DNA of 64,000 nt from Nocardioides ochotonae (GTDB lineage: Bacteria; Actinomycetota; Actinomycetes; Propionibacteriales; Nocardioidaceae). The DNA lies in NCBI RefSeq assembly GCF_011420305.2, contig NZ_CP061769.1:3521001-3585000 (forward strand). Reading direction: 5' to 3'. Both the position numbers and the translations under genes were made by a program. Of the stretch, positions 20,647 through 29,267 are shown in pieces. The notes under the pieces were generated by a model, which was not told the origin of the DNA, did not search any database, and worked only from the letters and a program-made list of their open reading frames with translations. Position 1 is the stretch's first letter. Each line of letters starts with the position of its first letter.

Positions 20647-22044
20647 TCAGCCCAGCGGCAGGGTGCGCACCACGCCCGGCAGCGCCCGGGCGACGTCCCC
20701 TGCCACCAGCGGTCCGCCGCCCGAGGCGAGGGTGGCCGCCGCGCCGTGCAGCCAGGACCCGACCGAGGCCGCGTCGAAGGGGTCCAGACCGGCGGCGAGC
20801 AGCGCACCGATCAGCCCGCCGAGCACGTCGCCCGCCCCCGCGGTGGCCAGCCAGGGGGTCCCGGCGGTGGTCACCCGGCCCGGCCCGGTGGGGCCGACGA
20901 TGAGGGTGTGGCGGCCCTTCAGCAGCACGACCGCGTCGTACGTCGTGGCGGCGCGGCGCGCGAAGGCGAGCGGGGCGGCCTCCACCTCGGCGCGCGTGAC
21001 GCCGAGCATCGCGGCCAGCTCGCCGGCGTGCGGCGTCAGCACGGCCGGGACCGGCAGTGGACCGCTCACGTGGGCGAGCGCGTCGGCGTCGACGACCACC
21101 GGGACGCCGTCCCCCGTCGCGGCGGCGAGCGCCTCAGCGGCGGCGTCGTCGGCTCCGGAGCCGACGACCCAGGCCTGCACCCGTCCGTCGCCGACCACCT
21201 CCGGGTGGGCCTCGCGCACCTGCGCGGTGACGGCCGGGTCGCCGACGACGCGCACCATCCCGCACAGCCCGGTCGCAGCCCCGGCGACGCTCAGCACGGC
21301 GGCGCCGGGGTAGCGCGCCGAGCCGGCACGGACGCCGACCACCCCGCGGGCGTACTTCTGCGCGTCGGGGGCGGGTCGCGGCAGCAACCGCGCGACGTCG
21401 TGCGGCTGGAGCGCCTCGAGCACGGGCGCCGGGAGGTCGAGGCCGATGTCGACGAGGTGCAGCACGCCGCAGGCGGCGGCCGCGGGGTCGACGAGGTGGG
21501 CGACCTTGTGGGTGCCGAAGGTGACGGTCAGCGCGGCGCGCACGTGCGGCCCGTCGAGCTCGCCGGTGTCGACGCCGACGCCGGAGGGGACGTCGACCGC
21601 GACCACCGGTACGCCGGCCAGCGCGGCCAGCGCCGCCACCGCCTCGGCCCGCAGCCCCGGCTGCCCGCCGATCCCGACGATGCCGTCGAGGACGACGTCG
21701 GGTCGCTCCGGGCGGCTCGGCGCGTCGGGGACGCCGCGCACCACCCGGCCGCCGGCCGCGCGGAGGGCGGCGAGGCCGCCCTCGTGGGCGCGCGGGGACA
21801 GCAGCCAGGCCTCGACCCGGCAGCCGCGCCGGGCCAGCAGGGCGCCGGCGTGCAGCGCGTCGCCGCCGTTGTCGCCCGAGCCGACCAGCAGCACGACGCG
21901 ACGCCCGTAGCCGCCGTCGAGCAGGTCGAGGACCGCGTGGGCGAGGCCGTGCGCCGCCCGTTGCATCAGCGTGCCCGTGGGGAGCCGCGCCATCAGCTCC
22001 GCCTCGGCCGCCCGGACCTGCTCCACGGTGTGTGCCTGTCTCAT
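20647..22044 (-). CDS. nnrDE: Bifunctional NAD(P)H-hydrate epimerase / ADP-dependent dehydratase
   Basis: Repairs hydrated NAD(P)H. This 465-residue protein has the epimerase domain first (LVGSGDNGGDALHAGALLARRG, then VPSGVGVDTGEL), and the ribokinase-like dehydratase second with TPHAGELAAMLG, LKGRHTLIVGPTG and the catalytic TAGAGDVLGGLIGALL. Both parts look intact. The ATG at 22044 is preceded by TAGCCT and 6 nt. Immediately upstream begins the accessory insert that separates it from acpS and glmS. Confidence 0.95.
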   Translation of the reverse strand: MRQAHTVEQVRAAEAELMARLPTGTLMQRAAHGLAHAVLDLLDGGYGRRVVLLVGSGDNGGDALHAGALLARRGCRVEAWLLSPRAHEGGLAALRAAGGRVVRGVPDAPSRPERPDVVLDGIVGIGGQPGLRAEAVAALAALAGVPVVAVDVPSGVGVDTGELDGPHVRAALTVTFGTHKVAHLVDPAAAACGVLHLVDIGLDLPAPVLEALQPHDVARLLPRPAPDAQKYARGVVGVRAGSARYPGAAVLSVAGAATGLCGMVRVVGDPAVTAQVREAHPEVVGDGRVQAWVVGSGADDAAAEALAAATGDGVPVVVDADALAHVSGPLPVPAVLTPHAGELAAMLGVTRAEVEAAPLAFARRAATTYDAVVLLKGRHTLIVGPTGPGRVTTAGTPWLATAGAGDVLGGLIGALLAAGLDPFDAASVGSWLHGAAATLASGGGPLVAGDVARALPGVVRTLPLG

Positions 22045-22050
22045 CCGCCG

Positions 22051-22056
22051 AGGCTA
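22051..22056 (-). promoter_or_regulatory. Candidate leaderless -10 of nnrDE
   Basis: TAGCCT on the minus strand, 6 nt before the nnrDE ATG. It would drive nnrDE-alr-hydrolase-tsaE independently of the upstream insert. Confidence 0.5.
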
Positions 22057-22098
22057 GCCCCCGAGGGACACCCGTCGGCGCCCTCAGGTCGGAGAAAC

Positions 22099-22130
22099 CG
22101 CAGGCGGACAGGGGTGTGGCCCCGCCTGCG
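22099..22130. terminator. Hairpin downstream of the first DUF222-HNH gene
   Basis: CGCAGGCGG and its reverse complement CCGCCTGCG flank a 14-nt loop, starting 30 nt beyond the minus-strand stop at 22160. It would insulate nnrDE from the insert. Confidence 0.5.
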
Positions 22131-22159
22131 AGGTGCTGGCGGGGTCCGGGGCGGTTGAC

Positions 22160-23461
22160 CTACTCATCGGGCGGGTGCGCGGTGACGAGCCGGGTGGTGC
22201 CGCGGTCCTTCACGAGGTGGAGCCCGTGGGGCGAGCGCCAGAGGTACGTCGCGGCGTCGGCCTTGTCGTAGGTCCAACCCGTGTGGGTCTTGGCCCGGTG
22301 ATGTCGCCGGCAGAGTGGGGCGAGGTTGCAGCTGCACGTCTCGCCACCGTCGCCGTGAGCGGTGACGTGGTCGGTGTCGCAGCGGCGGGCCGGTCTCTCA
22401 CACCACGGAAACGCGCACACCGGCTGGGCCAGACGGGTCTGCTCGACGAGTCGGTCGGGGATCGCGTAGGCGTCGGTGTGGTGATGGGCCTCGAGGTCGA
22501 TGACCGGCTTGATGATCACCTGCGCTTCGCCGGTGCACCAGCCGCGGACCTGGTCGGTCGACACGATGGACCGGGTCTCCTCGACGTGGGCGATGCCGGC
22601 CTCGTCGCGGCTGATCGCGGCGGCGGAGATGTGGACGTGGATGACGACCTGTCGGGGCTTGACCACCGAGGCGGCGCCGTCACCGGCTTCGGCCCGGAGG
22701 TCGAACGCGAGCTGGCGTCGCGCGAGCTCGCCGGCGGCCATCGAGCGGCGCACGTCGAGGGACTCGGTGCTGCCGAGCGCGGCGAGTTCGTCGGCGCCGT
22801 GCCGGATCGCGGTGTCGAGGTCGATCGCGTCGGCGAGGTCGAGGACACCCTCGACGTGGACGGTGCCGTCGTGGGTGGCTTCGCGCGTGTGGACGTCGAA
22901 GCGGCGGCCGTCGGCGGCAGCGAGGCGTTCCTTCTCCGCACCCTCCGGGTCGAAGGCGACGCGGGCCTGGTCGACCAGCCGCTCGATCCCGGCCCAGCTG
23001 ATCTTCCCGACGAAGCCGGCGAGCTGACGGTCCACGAACTCCGCCCCGTCGAACGGCAGGGCGGTCGTCAGCTGGGCGAGTCGCCGAGCCTTCCACAGCG
23101 GCACCTTGCCGGCGCGGACCAGCCTCCAGGTGCGTTTGAGCCGGTGCGCGAGCTCCAGGGCGTCACCGACCAGGGAACGGGCGGAGTCGGTGGACATGCC
23201 GAGCGCGGCGCCGAACTCCATCGGAGCGAACTCCGCCACCAGCGGTGCCCCCTCCCCTGCCAGCGGGACGGCCACCTCCCCGAACACCAGCCCGGTCGTC
23301 GGCGCCACCTCGGCGACCGACTCCTCCGGGTGCATCGACGCCCACACCAGAGCCGCCTCCAGGACGTCGATCTCCGCCCGCTGGGCCACGGCCCGGCGGC
23401 GCTGCGCGAACGCCAGCACGGCGGCTGGGGAGTCGCAGTCGGGGAGCTCGGGGTCGGCCAT
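22160..23461 (-). CDS. DUF222 / HNH endonuclease protein (13E12-type), copy 1
   Basis: A 433-residue member of the DUF222-HNH (REP13E12) family. The N-terminal three-quarters is DUF222 (EFGAALGMSTDSARSLVGDA, VPLWKARRLAQLT). The C-terminus is a Cys-rich HNH motif: CAFPWCERPARRCDTDHV, then CNLAPLCRRHHRAKTH. The ATG at 23461 is chosen because a perfect SOS-type palindrome lies 13 nt upstream and the paralogue at 50142-51443 has exactly the same length and start. By eye the two are nearly identical over most of their length. The molecular function is unproven; relatives are repetitive in mycobacterial genomes and some are LexA-controlled. Confidence 0.9.
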   Translation of the reverse strand: MADPELPDCDSPAAVLAFAQRRRAVAQRAEIDVLEAALVWASMHPEESVAEVAPTTGLVFGEVAVPLAGEGAPLVAEFAPMEFGAALGMSTDSARSLVGDALELAHRLKRTWRLVRAGKVPLWKARRLAQLTTALPFDGAEFVDRQLAGFVGKISWAGIERLVDQARVAFDPEGAEKERLAAADGRRFDVHTREATHDGTVHVEGVLDLADAIDLDTAIRHGADELAALGSTESLDVRRSMAAGELARRQLAFDLRAEAGDGAASVVKPRQVVIHVHISAAAISRDEAGIAHVEETRSIVSTDQVRGWCTGEAQVIIKPVIDLEAHHHTDAYAIPDRLVEQTRLAQPVCAFPWCERPARRCDTDHVTAHGDGGETCSCNLAPLCRRHHRAKTHTGWTYDKADAATYLWRSPHGLHLVKDRGTTRLVTAHPPDE

Positions 23462-23473
23462 GCCCCATCCTAC

Positions 23474-23489
23474 TCGAACGCACGTTCGA
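23474..23489. promoter_or_regulatory. LexA/SOS-type box upstream of DUF222-HNH copy 1
   Basis: TCGAACGCACGTTCGA, a TCGAACG/CGTTCGA inverted repeat matching the actinobacterial LexA site TCGAAC-N4-GTTCGA. It ends 13 nt from the start codon. The same 16 bases at the same spacing occur before copy 2. Confidence 0.82.
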
Positions 23490-23518
23490 CGACAAGAGTC
23501 TTTCCACCACGGTCTCGA

Positions 23519-23815
23519 TGTCATGCCTCAAGACATCGGTGACGGTTCTGTGTCAGGACATCGGTGACACAACTGGGGTGCTTGGTGGTGACACTTCTGG
23601 CTCTCTGGTGCGGTGCCTGCCGCCAATGAGCCTGTCGATCCTCGTGTCCGTCTCGCGATCGTCCAGTGGCCTGAGGATGCGCCACGAGGCGCGTGACCAC
23701 GTTCTGCGAAGAGCATCAGATCTCGCGTAAGACGTTCTACGCGAGCCGTGCCCGGGCGCGTGAGGACGGCGCAGCTGCGGCACTCGAGCCCCGCAGCAGC
23801 AGAACTGTCATGTAA
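23519..23815 (+). pseudogene. Decayed IS481-type transposase 5' remnant
   Basis: Two fragments of one protein are readable on the plus strand. NEPVDPRVRLAIVQWPEDAP is in the frame that ends at a TGA (23694-23696). VTTFCEEHQISRKTFYASRA, continuing to a stop at 23813-23815, is in another frame starting at 23693. Restoring a single G near 23693 joins them into one N-terminal helix-turn-helix region like that of IS481/IS3-class transposases. The catalytic DDE domain is absent. Upstream, GACATCGGTGAC occurs twice (23532-23543 and 23557-23568), which may be the remains of an element end. It marks a past insertion beside the DUF222 gene. Confidence 0.68.
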
Positions 23816-23867
23816 GTCCTGAGACCTCACACCACCGGAGGTCTCCGACCTTCGCGGCCATGGTCTC

Positions 23868-23898
23868 GACGAGCTCGACCAACCGGGTCGAGCTCGTC
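23868..23898. repeat. 13-bp-stem intergenic hairpin
   Basis: GACGAGCTCGACC, loop AACCG, then GGTCGAGCTCGTC. It lies between the IS remnant and the amidase terminator. The sequence resembles GC-rich dispersed intergenic repeats that I recall from Nocardioides-type genomes, but I cannot test this here. Confidence 0.5.
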
Positions 23899-23903
23899 CG
23901 ACG

Positions 23904-23941
23904 GGCCGCCGCTCGGACCGGTCCAGGTCCGAGCGGCGGCC
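23904..23941. terminator. Strong terminator hairpin of the amidase gene
   Basis: A perfect 16-bp stem (outer arm GGCCGCCGCTCGGACC) with a 6-nt loop GGTCCA, beginning 22 nt past the minus-strand amidase stop at 23964. Confidence 0.75.
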
Positions 23942-23963
23942 GTTGACGGCGGTGCGGGTCAGG

Positions 23964-26786
23964 TCAGCGGCGCACCGTGACCGTGGCCGTGCCGCGTGCC
24001 CGGGTGAAGCCCTGGTCCGGGGTGAGGACGACCCGCACCACGCGGGTGCCGGGACGCTTCGACGGCAGGCGCAGGGTCGCCCGGCCGGCCTTCACGGGCA
24101 GCGCCTTCGCGACGACCTTGCCGCCGTAGGTGACCCGCAGGGTGCCGGTCGGCTTCGCGCCGGACGCGGAGAGCTGCACCCGGAGCACCGGACGGGCGGA
24201 CGGTCCCACCTTCGCCGGCGCCGCCACAGTGAGGCGGGTGCGGGCGGCGGCGACCTTGGCGGTGCGGTGCGAGACGGCGGTGCCGGCGGCGTGACCGGCG
24301 CGGGACGCGGTCACCCGGACCGCGAGGCGACGTCCGGCGTCGGCAGGGCGCACCCGGTAGGAGCGGGCGGTGGCGCCGGGGATCGGCGTACCGGCGCGCA
24401 GCCACTCATAGGAGAACCGGGCACCGGCGACGTCCCAGGCCCCGGGGGTCGCCGTGAGCAGCTTGCCGACGGCGGGCTTGCCCGCGATCCGCGGGTCCGT
24501 GGTGGCGACCGGAGCCGCCCCCTCGACGGCGAGGTCCGCCGAGCCGAGGTCGGTGGCGCTGGTCTCGGCCAGCTCGGTGGAGACCTGCTCGACCGCGGAG
24601 GCGAGCACCTCGGTCGCGCCGGCGCCGACGGCGGTGAAGCTCGCCTGCGCCAGGACCACGGTGCCCTCGCTCGCCGGCGAGCCGCCGAGCTCGGTGTGCA
24701 CGACGTGCAGGGTGCCGTCGTCCGCCGCGGCGTACGTCGCCCCGGTGTTGTCGGTGCCGGCGCTGCCCTCGACGTAGGCCAGGACCTCGGGGTCGAAGTC
24801 GAGCGCCAGGTCGTAGGCGTAGAGGTCGCTGGCCGCGTCGGCGGTGACGGTCACGGTGACCGTCTCCCCCACCTCGATCTCGTCGGTCGACGTGGTGACC
24901 CTCCAACCGGGCTCGCCGACGGACGTGGTGACGGGCTCGGCCGGCGCCGCGTCCTCCAGCGGGCCGTAGAGCGCGGGAGCGACCCGGTGCTGGGTGGCCT
25001 GCTCGTAGGCGTAGGCCATGGCGAGCAGCTCGCCCTCGCTGAAGTCGCGACCCAGGAGCTCGAGGTTGACGCCGGCGCCGGTGATCGAGGCGTCGGCCTC
25101 GATCGCCTGCCCCATCGGCACCGTCACCGCGGGCAGCCCGGTGTTGGGGCTCAGGCGCATGTTGGTGCTGTGCGTGCCGTACGGCGTGCCGCTGGGGTAG
25201 ATCAGCGCGTCCAGGTCCTCGGCGTCGAGCGCGCCGGTCACCAGCGTGCCGCCGTTGTCGAGCACCTCGGTGTGGCGCTCCATCCACGCGTCGTACTGCT
25301 CCTCGGTCACCGCGTTGCGGCTCACGAAGGTGCTGCGCCGCGAGGGCACGAACCGGCCCGAGGCGATGATGTCGTCGAGCGTGCGGATGGTGACGTCGTC
25401 GCTGAGGTGGTTCGCCACGTAGTCGGCGAGGTCGTGCTTGAACTCGTTGGTGCTGCCGCTGCCCTCGCTCAGCACCGGGCCGATGCCGTCGATGGTGATC
25501 TCCTCGACGACCGCGCCCTGCGCCTCCAGGTCGGCGACCGCCTGGGTGAACAGCCGCTTGGCCGCCGCGTTGGTCGGCACCATCGAGGCCAGGTAGCCCA
25601 GCCGCTTGCCGGCGAGCGCGTCGGCGTCCAGGCCCGCGGTGTAGGACTCGGGGACCTTGCCGGCCTGCGTGGCGGTCACGGGGTCGGCGGGGTCGATGCC
25701 GACGACGGCGTCGAGGGCGATCGCGGCGTCGGAGACCGTGCGGGCCATCGGGCCGCCGGTGTCCTGGCTGAGCGCGAGCGGCACGATCCCGTCGCGGCTG
25801 GCCAGCCCGACGGTCGGGCGCACGCCGACCAGCTGGTTGTAGCTCGACGGCACCCGGATCGAGCCGCCGGTGTCGGTGCCGAAGCCGATCGCGCCGAGGT
25901 TGGCCGCGATCGAGGCCCCGGTGCCGCCGCTGGAGCCGCCGGCGGTGCGCGCGAGGTTGTAGGGGCTGGCGACGAGCTTGGAGGACCCGACCGGCTGCCC
26001 GGCGCTGAACTCCGAGGCGAAGCCGTAGGCGAACTCGTCCAGGCTGGCCTTCCCGAGCAGGACCGCGCCGGCCTCGCGCAGGCCCTTGACCATGAACGCG
26101 TCGTCCTCGGTGAGGTTGTCCTCCCAGCACGAGCAGCCGGCCGTGGTGGCCATGTCGTGGGTGTCGTAGTTGTCCTTGAGCAGCACCGGGAGGCCGTCGA
26201 GCATGCTGCGCGGCCCGCCGTTCGCGGCCCGGGCGGCGTCGCTGGCCGCGGCCGCCTCGAGCGCCGCCTTGTTGGTGGCGATGATCGAGTTCAGCGCCCG
26301 TCCGGGGGCCGCGGGGTCGGTCTCCTTCGCGTCGTACGCCGCGATCCGCGCGAGGTAGGCCCGGGTGATCTCCACCGAGGTGGTGACGCCGGCGTTCATC
26401 GCGGCCTGCATGTCCAGGGCGCTCGCCTCGACGAGCTCGAACGCGCCGTCGTCGTACACCATCCGCTGGGCGAGGTCCGCGACGTCGCTGAGCTCCACGA
26501 CGCCGTCGGCGTCGAGGTCGCCCGCGGCCACGGCGGCCCAGCCGGCGTCGCCGTCGGCGGTGCCGAGCGCGGCGACCAGCAGGTCGACGTCCTCACGGGT
26601 CACCTGCCTGTCCCCGGTCAGGTCCGCCTCGGTCCAGTACGGCGCGAGGTAGACGGCCCCCGCGGGAGCCGGGTCGATCGTGGGCGCGGCCTGGGCCGGT
26701 GCGCCGAGGGCGCCGCCGGCGAGCACGCTCGCCCCGATCACCGCCGCCGCGGCCAGCGAGGTGCGGGCCCTGGTCTGCTTCTTCAC
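23964..26786 (-). CDS. Secreted multidomain amidase with dockerin-like and cohesin-like modules
   Basis: A 940-residue exported protein. Residues 1-33 are a signal peptide (KKQTRARTS, then a hydrophobic run, then APAQAAP). Residues 53-111 hold two calcium-loop repeats like a type I dockerin: D55, T57, D59, D66 and D90, D92, D94, D101. Residues about 120-610 are an amidase-signature domain with K204 (VLLKDNYDT), S285 (GGSSGGTG) and nucleophile S309 (GTDTGGSIR) at canonical spacing. Residues about 628-745 resemble a cohesin (DLYAYDLALDFDPEVLAYV). Residues 763-846 and 850-940 are two Ig-like domains. It would hydrolyse an amide outside the cell. It lies in an accessory insert between acpS and nnrDE. 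Confidence 0.87.
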   Translation of the reverse strand: MKKQTRARTSLAAAAVIGASVLAGGALGAPAQAAPTIDPAPAGAVYLAPYWTEADLTGDRQVTREDVDLLVAALGTADGDAGWAAVAAGDLDADGVVELSDVADLAQRMVYDDGAFELVEASALDMQAAMNAGVTTSVEITRAYLARIAAYDAKETDPAAPGRALNSIIATNKAALEAAAASDAARAANGGPRSMLDGLPVLLKDNYDTHDMATTAGCSCWEDNLTEDDAFMVKGLREAGAVLLGKASLDEFAYGFASEFSAGQPVGSSKLVASPYNLARTAGGSSGGTGASIAANLGAIGFGTDTGGSIRVPSSYNQLVGVRPTVGLASRDGIVPLALSQDTGGPMARTVSDAAIALDAVVGIDPADPVTATQAGKVPESYTAGLDADALAGKRLGYLASMVPTNAAAKRLFTQAVADLEAQGAVVEEITIDGIGPVLSEGSGSTNEFKHDLADYVANHLSDDVTIRTLDDIIASGRFVPSRRSTFVSRNAVTEEQYDAWMERHTEVLDNGGTLVTGALDAEDLDALIYPSGTPYGTHSTNMRLSPNTGLPAVTVPMGQAIEADASITGAGVNLELLGRDFSEGELLAMAYAYEQATQHRVAPALYGPLEDAAPAEPVTTSVGEPGWRVTTSTDEIEVGETVTVTVTADAASDLYAYDLALDFDPEVLAYVEGSAGTDNTGATYAAADDGTLHVVHTELGGSPASEGTVVLAQASFTAVGAGATEVLASAVEQVSTELAETSATDLGSADLAVEGAAPVATTDPRIAGKPAVGKLLTATPGAWDVAGARFSYEWLRAGTPIPGATARSYRVRPADAGRRLAVRVTASRAGHAAGTAVSHRTAKVAAARTRLTVAAPAKVGPSARPVLRVQLSASGAKPTGTLRVTYGGKVVAKALPVKAGRATLRLPSKRPGTRVVRVVLTPDQGFTRARGTATVTVRR

Positions 26787-26837
26787 GCGCGTCCTTCCGT
26801 CGGTGCTGCTGTGACGGTCCAGACATTAGGAACGCAC

Positions 26838-26867
26838 TGTTTCGCCGCGGTTGCACGCACGAAACAG
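26838..26867. promoter_or_regulatory. Inverted repeat in the amidase promoter region
   Basis: CTGTTTC at 26838-26844 and GAAACAG at 26861-26867, separated by 16 bp, 52-81 nt upstream of the amidase start. It is AT-richer than the surroundings. It may be an operator; no regulator is suggested by the neighbours. Confidence 0.35.
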
Positions 26868-26885
26868 ATAAGGACGTCTTGTTCC

Positions 26886-26904
26886 ACGGAGCGGAAAGCT
26901 CCGT
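26886..26904. terminator. Short hairpin after acpS
   Basis: ACGGAGC, loop GGAAA, GCTCCGT, 41 nt beyond the acpS stop on the minus strand. It would end the glmS-acpS transcript before the amidase gene. The stem is only 7 bp. Confidence 0.4.
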
Positions 26905-26944
26905 CACACGACGACCGCCGGCCGGTCAGGCCGGTCAGGTCGGG

Positions 26945-27298
26945 TCAGGACTCGAGGACGACCATCGCCGAGGCCACCCCGGCGTCGTGGGACAGCGAGA
27001 GGTGCACGTGCTGGGCACCCGCGGCCTCGACCGCGGCCGCGACGGTGCCGCGCAGCGCGAACCGCGGCCGCCCCGAGGACTCGTTGACGATCTCGCAGTC
27101 GTGCCAGGCCATCCCCCGCGGCGCGCCGAGCGCCTTGGCGAGCGCCTCCTTGGCGGCGAACCGGGCGGCGAGCGAGGCGACCGCGCGCGTGCGCTCCGCC
27201 TCGGTGAACAGCCGCACCCGCAGCCCGGGGGTGCGCGCGAGGGAGGCGCCGAAGCGCTCGATGTCGCACACGTCGATGCCGACGCCGATCACCGCCAT
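26945..27298 (-). CDS. acpS: Holo-[acyl-carrier-protein] synthase
   Basis: A 117-residue phosphopantetheinyl transferase that moves 4'-phosphopantetheine from CoA to acyl carrier protein. The family motifs are [12 protein letters not shown] (metal-binding Asp) and [15 protein letters not shown], with [15 protein letters not shown] near the C-terminus. The ATG at 27298 lies 8 nt after the glmS stop, so they are co-transcribed. Length is standard. Confidence 0.95.
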   Translation of the reverse strand: MAVIGVGIDVCDIERFGASLARTPGLRVRLFTEAERTRAVASLAARFAAKEALAKALGAPRGMAWHDCEIVNESSGRPRFALRGTVAAAVEAAGAQHVHLSLSHDAGVASAMVVLES

Positions 27299-27306
27299 CG
27301 CCGGCC

Positions 27307-29151
27307 CTACTCGACGGTGACGGACTTGGCGAGGTTGCGCGGCTGGTCGACGTCGTGGCCCATCGCGGTGGCCAGCTCGCAGGCGAACAGCTGGAGCGGC
27401 ACGACCGCGACCAACGGCTGGAGCAGCACCGGGACGCTGGGCAGGCGCACCAGCACGTCGGCGTACGCCGTGATCGACTCGTCGCCCTCCTCGACCAGGC
27501 AGATGGTGCGGGCCCCGCGGGCCCGGACCTCCTGGATGCCGCTGATCATCTTGTCGCGCAGCTGGTCGCGACCACGGGGCGGTACGACGCACAGCACCGG
27601 CAGCCCGTCGTCGACCAGCGCGATCGGGCCGTGCTTGAGCTCGCCGGCGGCGAAGCCCTCGGCGTGGATGTAGGCCAGCTCCTTGAGCTTGAGGGCTCCC
27701 TCGAGCGCGACCGGGTAGCCGGCGTGGCGGCCCAGGAACAGCACCGAGCCGGCCCCGACGTGCTCGCGGGCGAGCTCATAGATCTGCTCCGCGCCGTCGA
27801 GCACCTGCTGGACCTGGTCGGGGATGGCCTCCAGCTGCTCCATCACCTGGGCGATCTCGTCGCCGTACCGGGTGCCCTTGACCTGGGCGAGGTAGAGCGC
27901 CAGCAGGTAGCAGGCGATGAGCTGGGTCAGGAAGCCCTTGGTGGAGGCGACGCCGATCTCCGGACCGGCGTGGGTGTAGATCACCGCGTCGGACTCGCGC
28001 GGGATCGTGGAGCCGTTGGTGTTGCAGATCGCGAGCACCTTGGAGCGCTGCAGCCGGGCGTGCCGGATCGCCTGGAGGGTGTCGGCGGTCTCGCCGGACT
28101 GGCTGATCGCGACCACCAGGGTGGAGTAGTCGAGGATCGGGTCGCGGTAGCGGAACTCCGAGGCCAGCTCGACCTCGACCGGGATCCGGCACCAGTGCTC
28201 GATGGCGTACTTGGCGACCATGCCGGCGTAGAACGACGTGCCGCACGCGATGATGATGATCTTGTCGATGTCACGCAGCTCCTGGTCGGAGAGGCGCATC
28301 TCGTCGAGCTGGAGCTGACCGGTGCGGGTGTGGCGCCCGAGCAGCGAGTCGGCGACCGCGCGCGGCTGCTCGAAGATCTCCTTGCGCATGAACCAGTCGT
28401 GGCCGTCCTTCTCCGCGGCGGAGAGGTCCCAGTCGACGTGGAAGCGGCGGCCCTCGGCGGGGGTGCCGTCGAAGTCGGTGACCTCGACGTCGTCCGCGGT
28501 GATGGTGACGACCTGGTCCTGGCCGAGCTCGAGCGCCTCGCGGGTGTGCTGGATGAACGCCGCGACGTCGGAGCCGAGGAAGTTCTCGCCCTCACCGATG
28601 CCCACGACCAGCGGGGAGTTGCGGCGGGCCGCGACCACCCGGTCGGGGTCCTGGCCGTCGACCGCCACCAGGGTGAAGGCGCCCTCCAGCTGCTGGCAGA
28701 CGCGCTGCATCGCCAGGGTCAGGTCCACGCCCGACTCGACCTGGAGCTCGAGCAGGTGCGCCGCGACCTCGGTGTCGGTCTCGGAGGCCAGCTCGTGGCC
28801 GTCGGCCTCGAGGCGGGCGCGCAGGTCATCGAAGTTCTCGATGATGCCGTTGTGGACCAGCGCGACCCGGCGACGGGCGCCGAGGTGCGGGTGCGCGTTG
28901 ACGTCGTTCGGCGCGCCGTGGGTCGCCCAGCGGGTGTGGCCGATGCCGGTGTGCGAGGCGGGCAGCGGCGACGTCGCGATCGCCTTCTCGAGGTTGGCGA
29001 GCTTGCCCGCGCGCTTGTCGCTGGCGAGGACGCCGTCGGCGACGAGCGCGATGCCGGCCGAGTCGTAACCGCGGTACTCCAGTCGCCGCAGGCCTTCGAC
29101 GACCACATCCTGAGCCTGCTGGTGGCCGACGTAGCCAACGATGCCGCACAT
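27307..29151 (-). CDS. glmS: Glutamine-fructose-6-phosphate aminotransferase (isomerising)
   Basis: Makes glucosamine 6-phosphate, entry to peptidoglycan precursors. The 614-residue protein begins [15 protein letters not shown], leaving Cys2 as the glutaminase nucleophile, with [18 protein letters not shown] and GIIENFDDL. Two SIS domains follow ([45 protein letters not shown]) and the C-terminus is [15 protein letters not shown] 7 nt upstream of the ATG points to a leaderless transcript. glmM lies 2.9 kb upstream at 32051, so both early amino-sugar steps are nearby. Confidence 0.97.
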   Translation of the reverse strand: MCGIVGYVGHQQAQDVVVEGLRRLEYRGYDSAGIALVADGVLASDKRAGKLANLEKAIATSPLPASHTGIGHTRWATHGAPNDVNAHPHLGARRRVALVHNGIIENFDDLRARLEADGHELASETDTEVAAHLLELQVESGVDLTLAMQRVCQQLEGAFTLVAVDGQDPDRVVAARRNSPLVVGIGEGENFLGSDVAAFIQHTREALELGQDQVVTITADDVEVTDFDGTPAEGRRFHVDWDLSAAEKDGHDWFMRKEIFEQPRAVADSLLGRHTRTGQLQLDEMRLSDQELRDIDKIIIIACGTSFYAGMVAKYAIEHWCRIPVEVELASEFRYRDPILDYSTLVVAISQSGETADTLQAIRHARLQRSKVLAICNTNGSTIPRESDAVIYTHAGPEIGVASTKGFLTQLIACYLLALYLAQVKGTRYGDEIAQVMEQLEAIPDQVQQVLDGAEQIYELAREHVGAGSVLFLGRHAGYPVALEGALKLKELAYIHAEGFAAGELKHGPIALVDDGLPVLCVVPPRGRDQLRDKMISGIQEVRARGARTICLVEEGDESITAYADVLVRLPSVPVLLQPLVAVVPLQLFACELATAMGHDVDQPRNLAKSVTVE

Positions 29152-29158
29152 GGACACC

Positions 29159-29164
29159 ACTCTA
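29159..29164 (-). promoter_or_regulatory. Candidate leaderless -10 of glmS
   Basis: TAGAGT on the minus strand followed by 7 nt and the glmS ATG. There is no Shine-Dalgarno sequence, which fits transcription starting at the A of the ATG. Confidence 0.55.
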
Positions 29165-29267
29165 GATCGCCACCACCCCGCTCCCGCGCACCCACGTCGC
29201 CCCGCGCCGGGGCCTGGTGAGGCGGACGCCACAACGCCTGGCCGCGAATGGCTGCAACAATCCCCTC

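Noticed and set aside
19473-20807. N-terminal extension of the alpha/beta-hydrolase through the alr gene
   Set aside because: It overlaps alr in another frame and is arginine/glycine-rich noise; the GTG at 19472 gives a normal hydrolase.
23528-23830. A 100-codon minus-strand open frame in the spacer
   Set aside because: It is antisense to the transposase remnant, whose plus-strand translation has recognisable transposase-like sequence in two frames.
26787-27320. Plus-strand continuation of a long frame through the amidase promoter and acpS
   Set aside because: Opposite strand to acpS and the amidase, no domain and no ribosome site.
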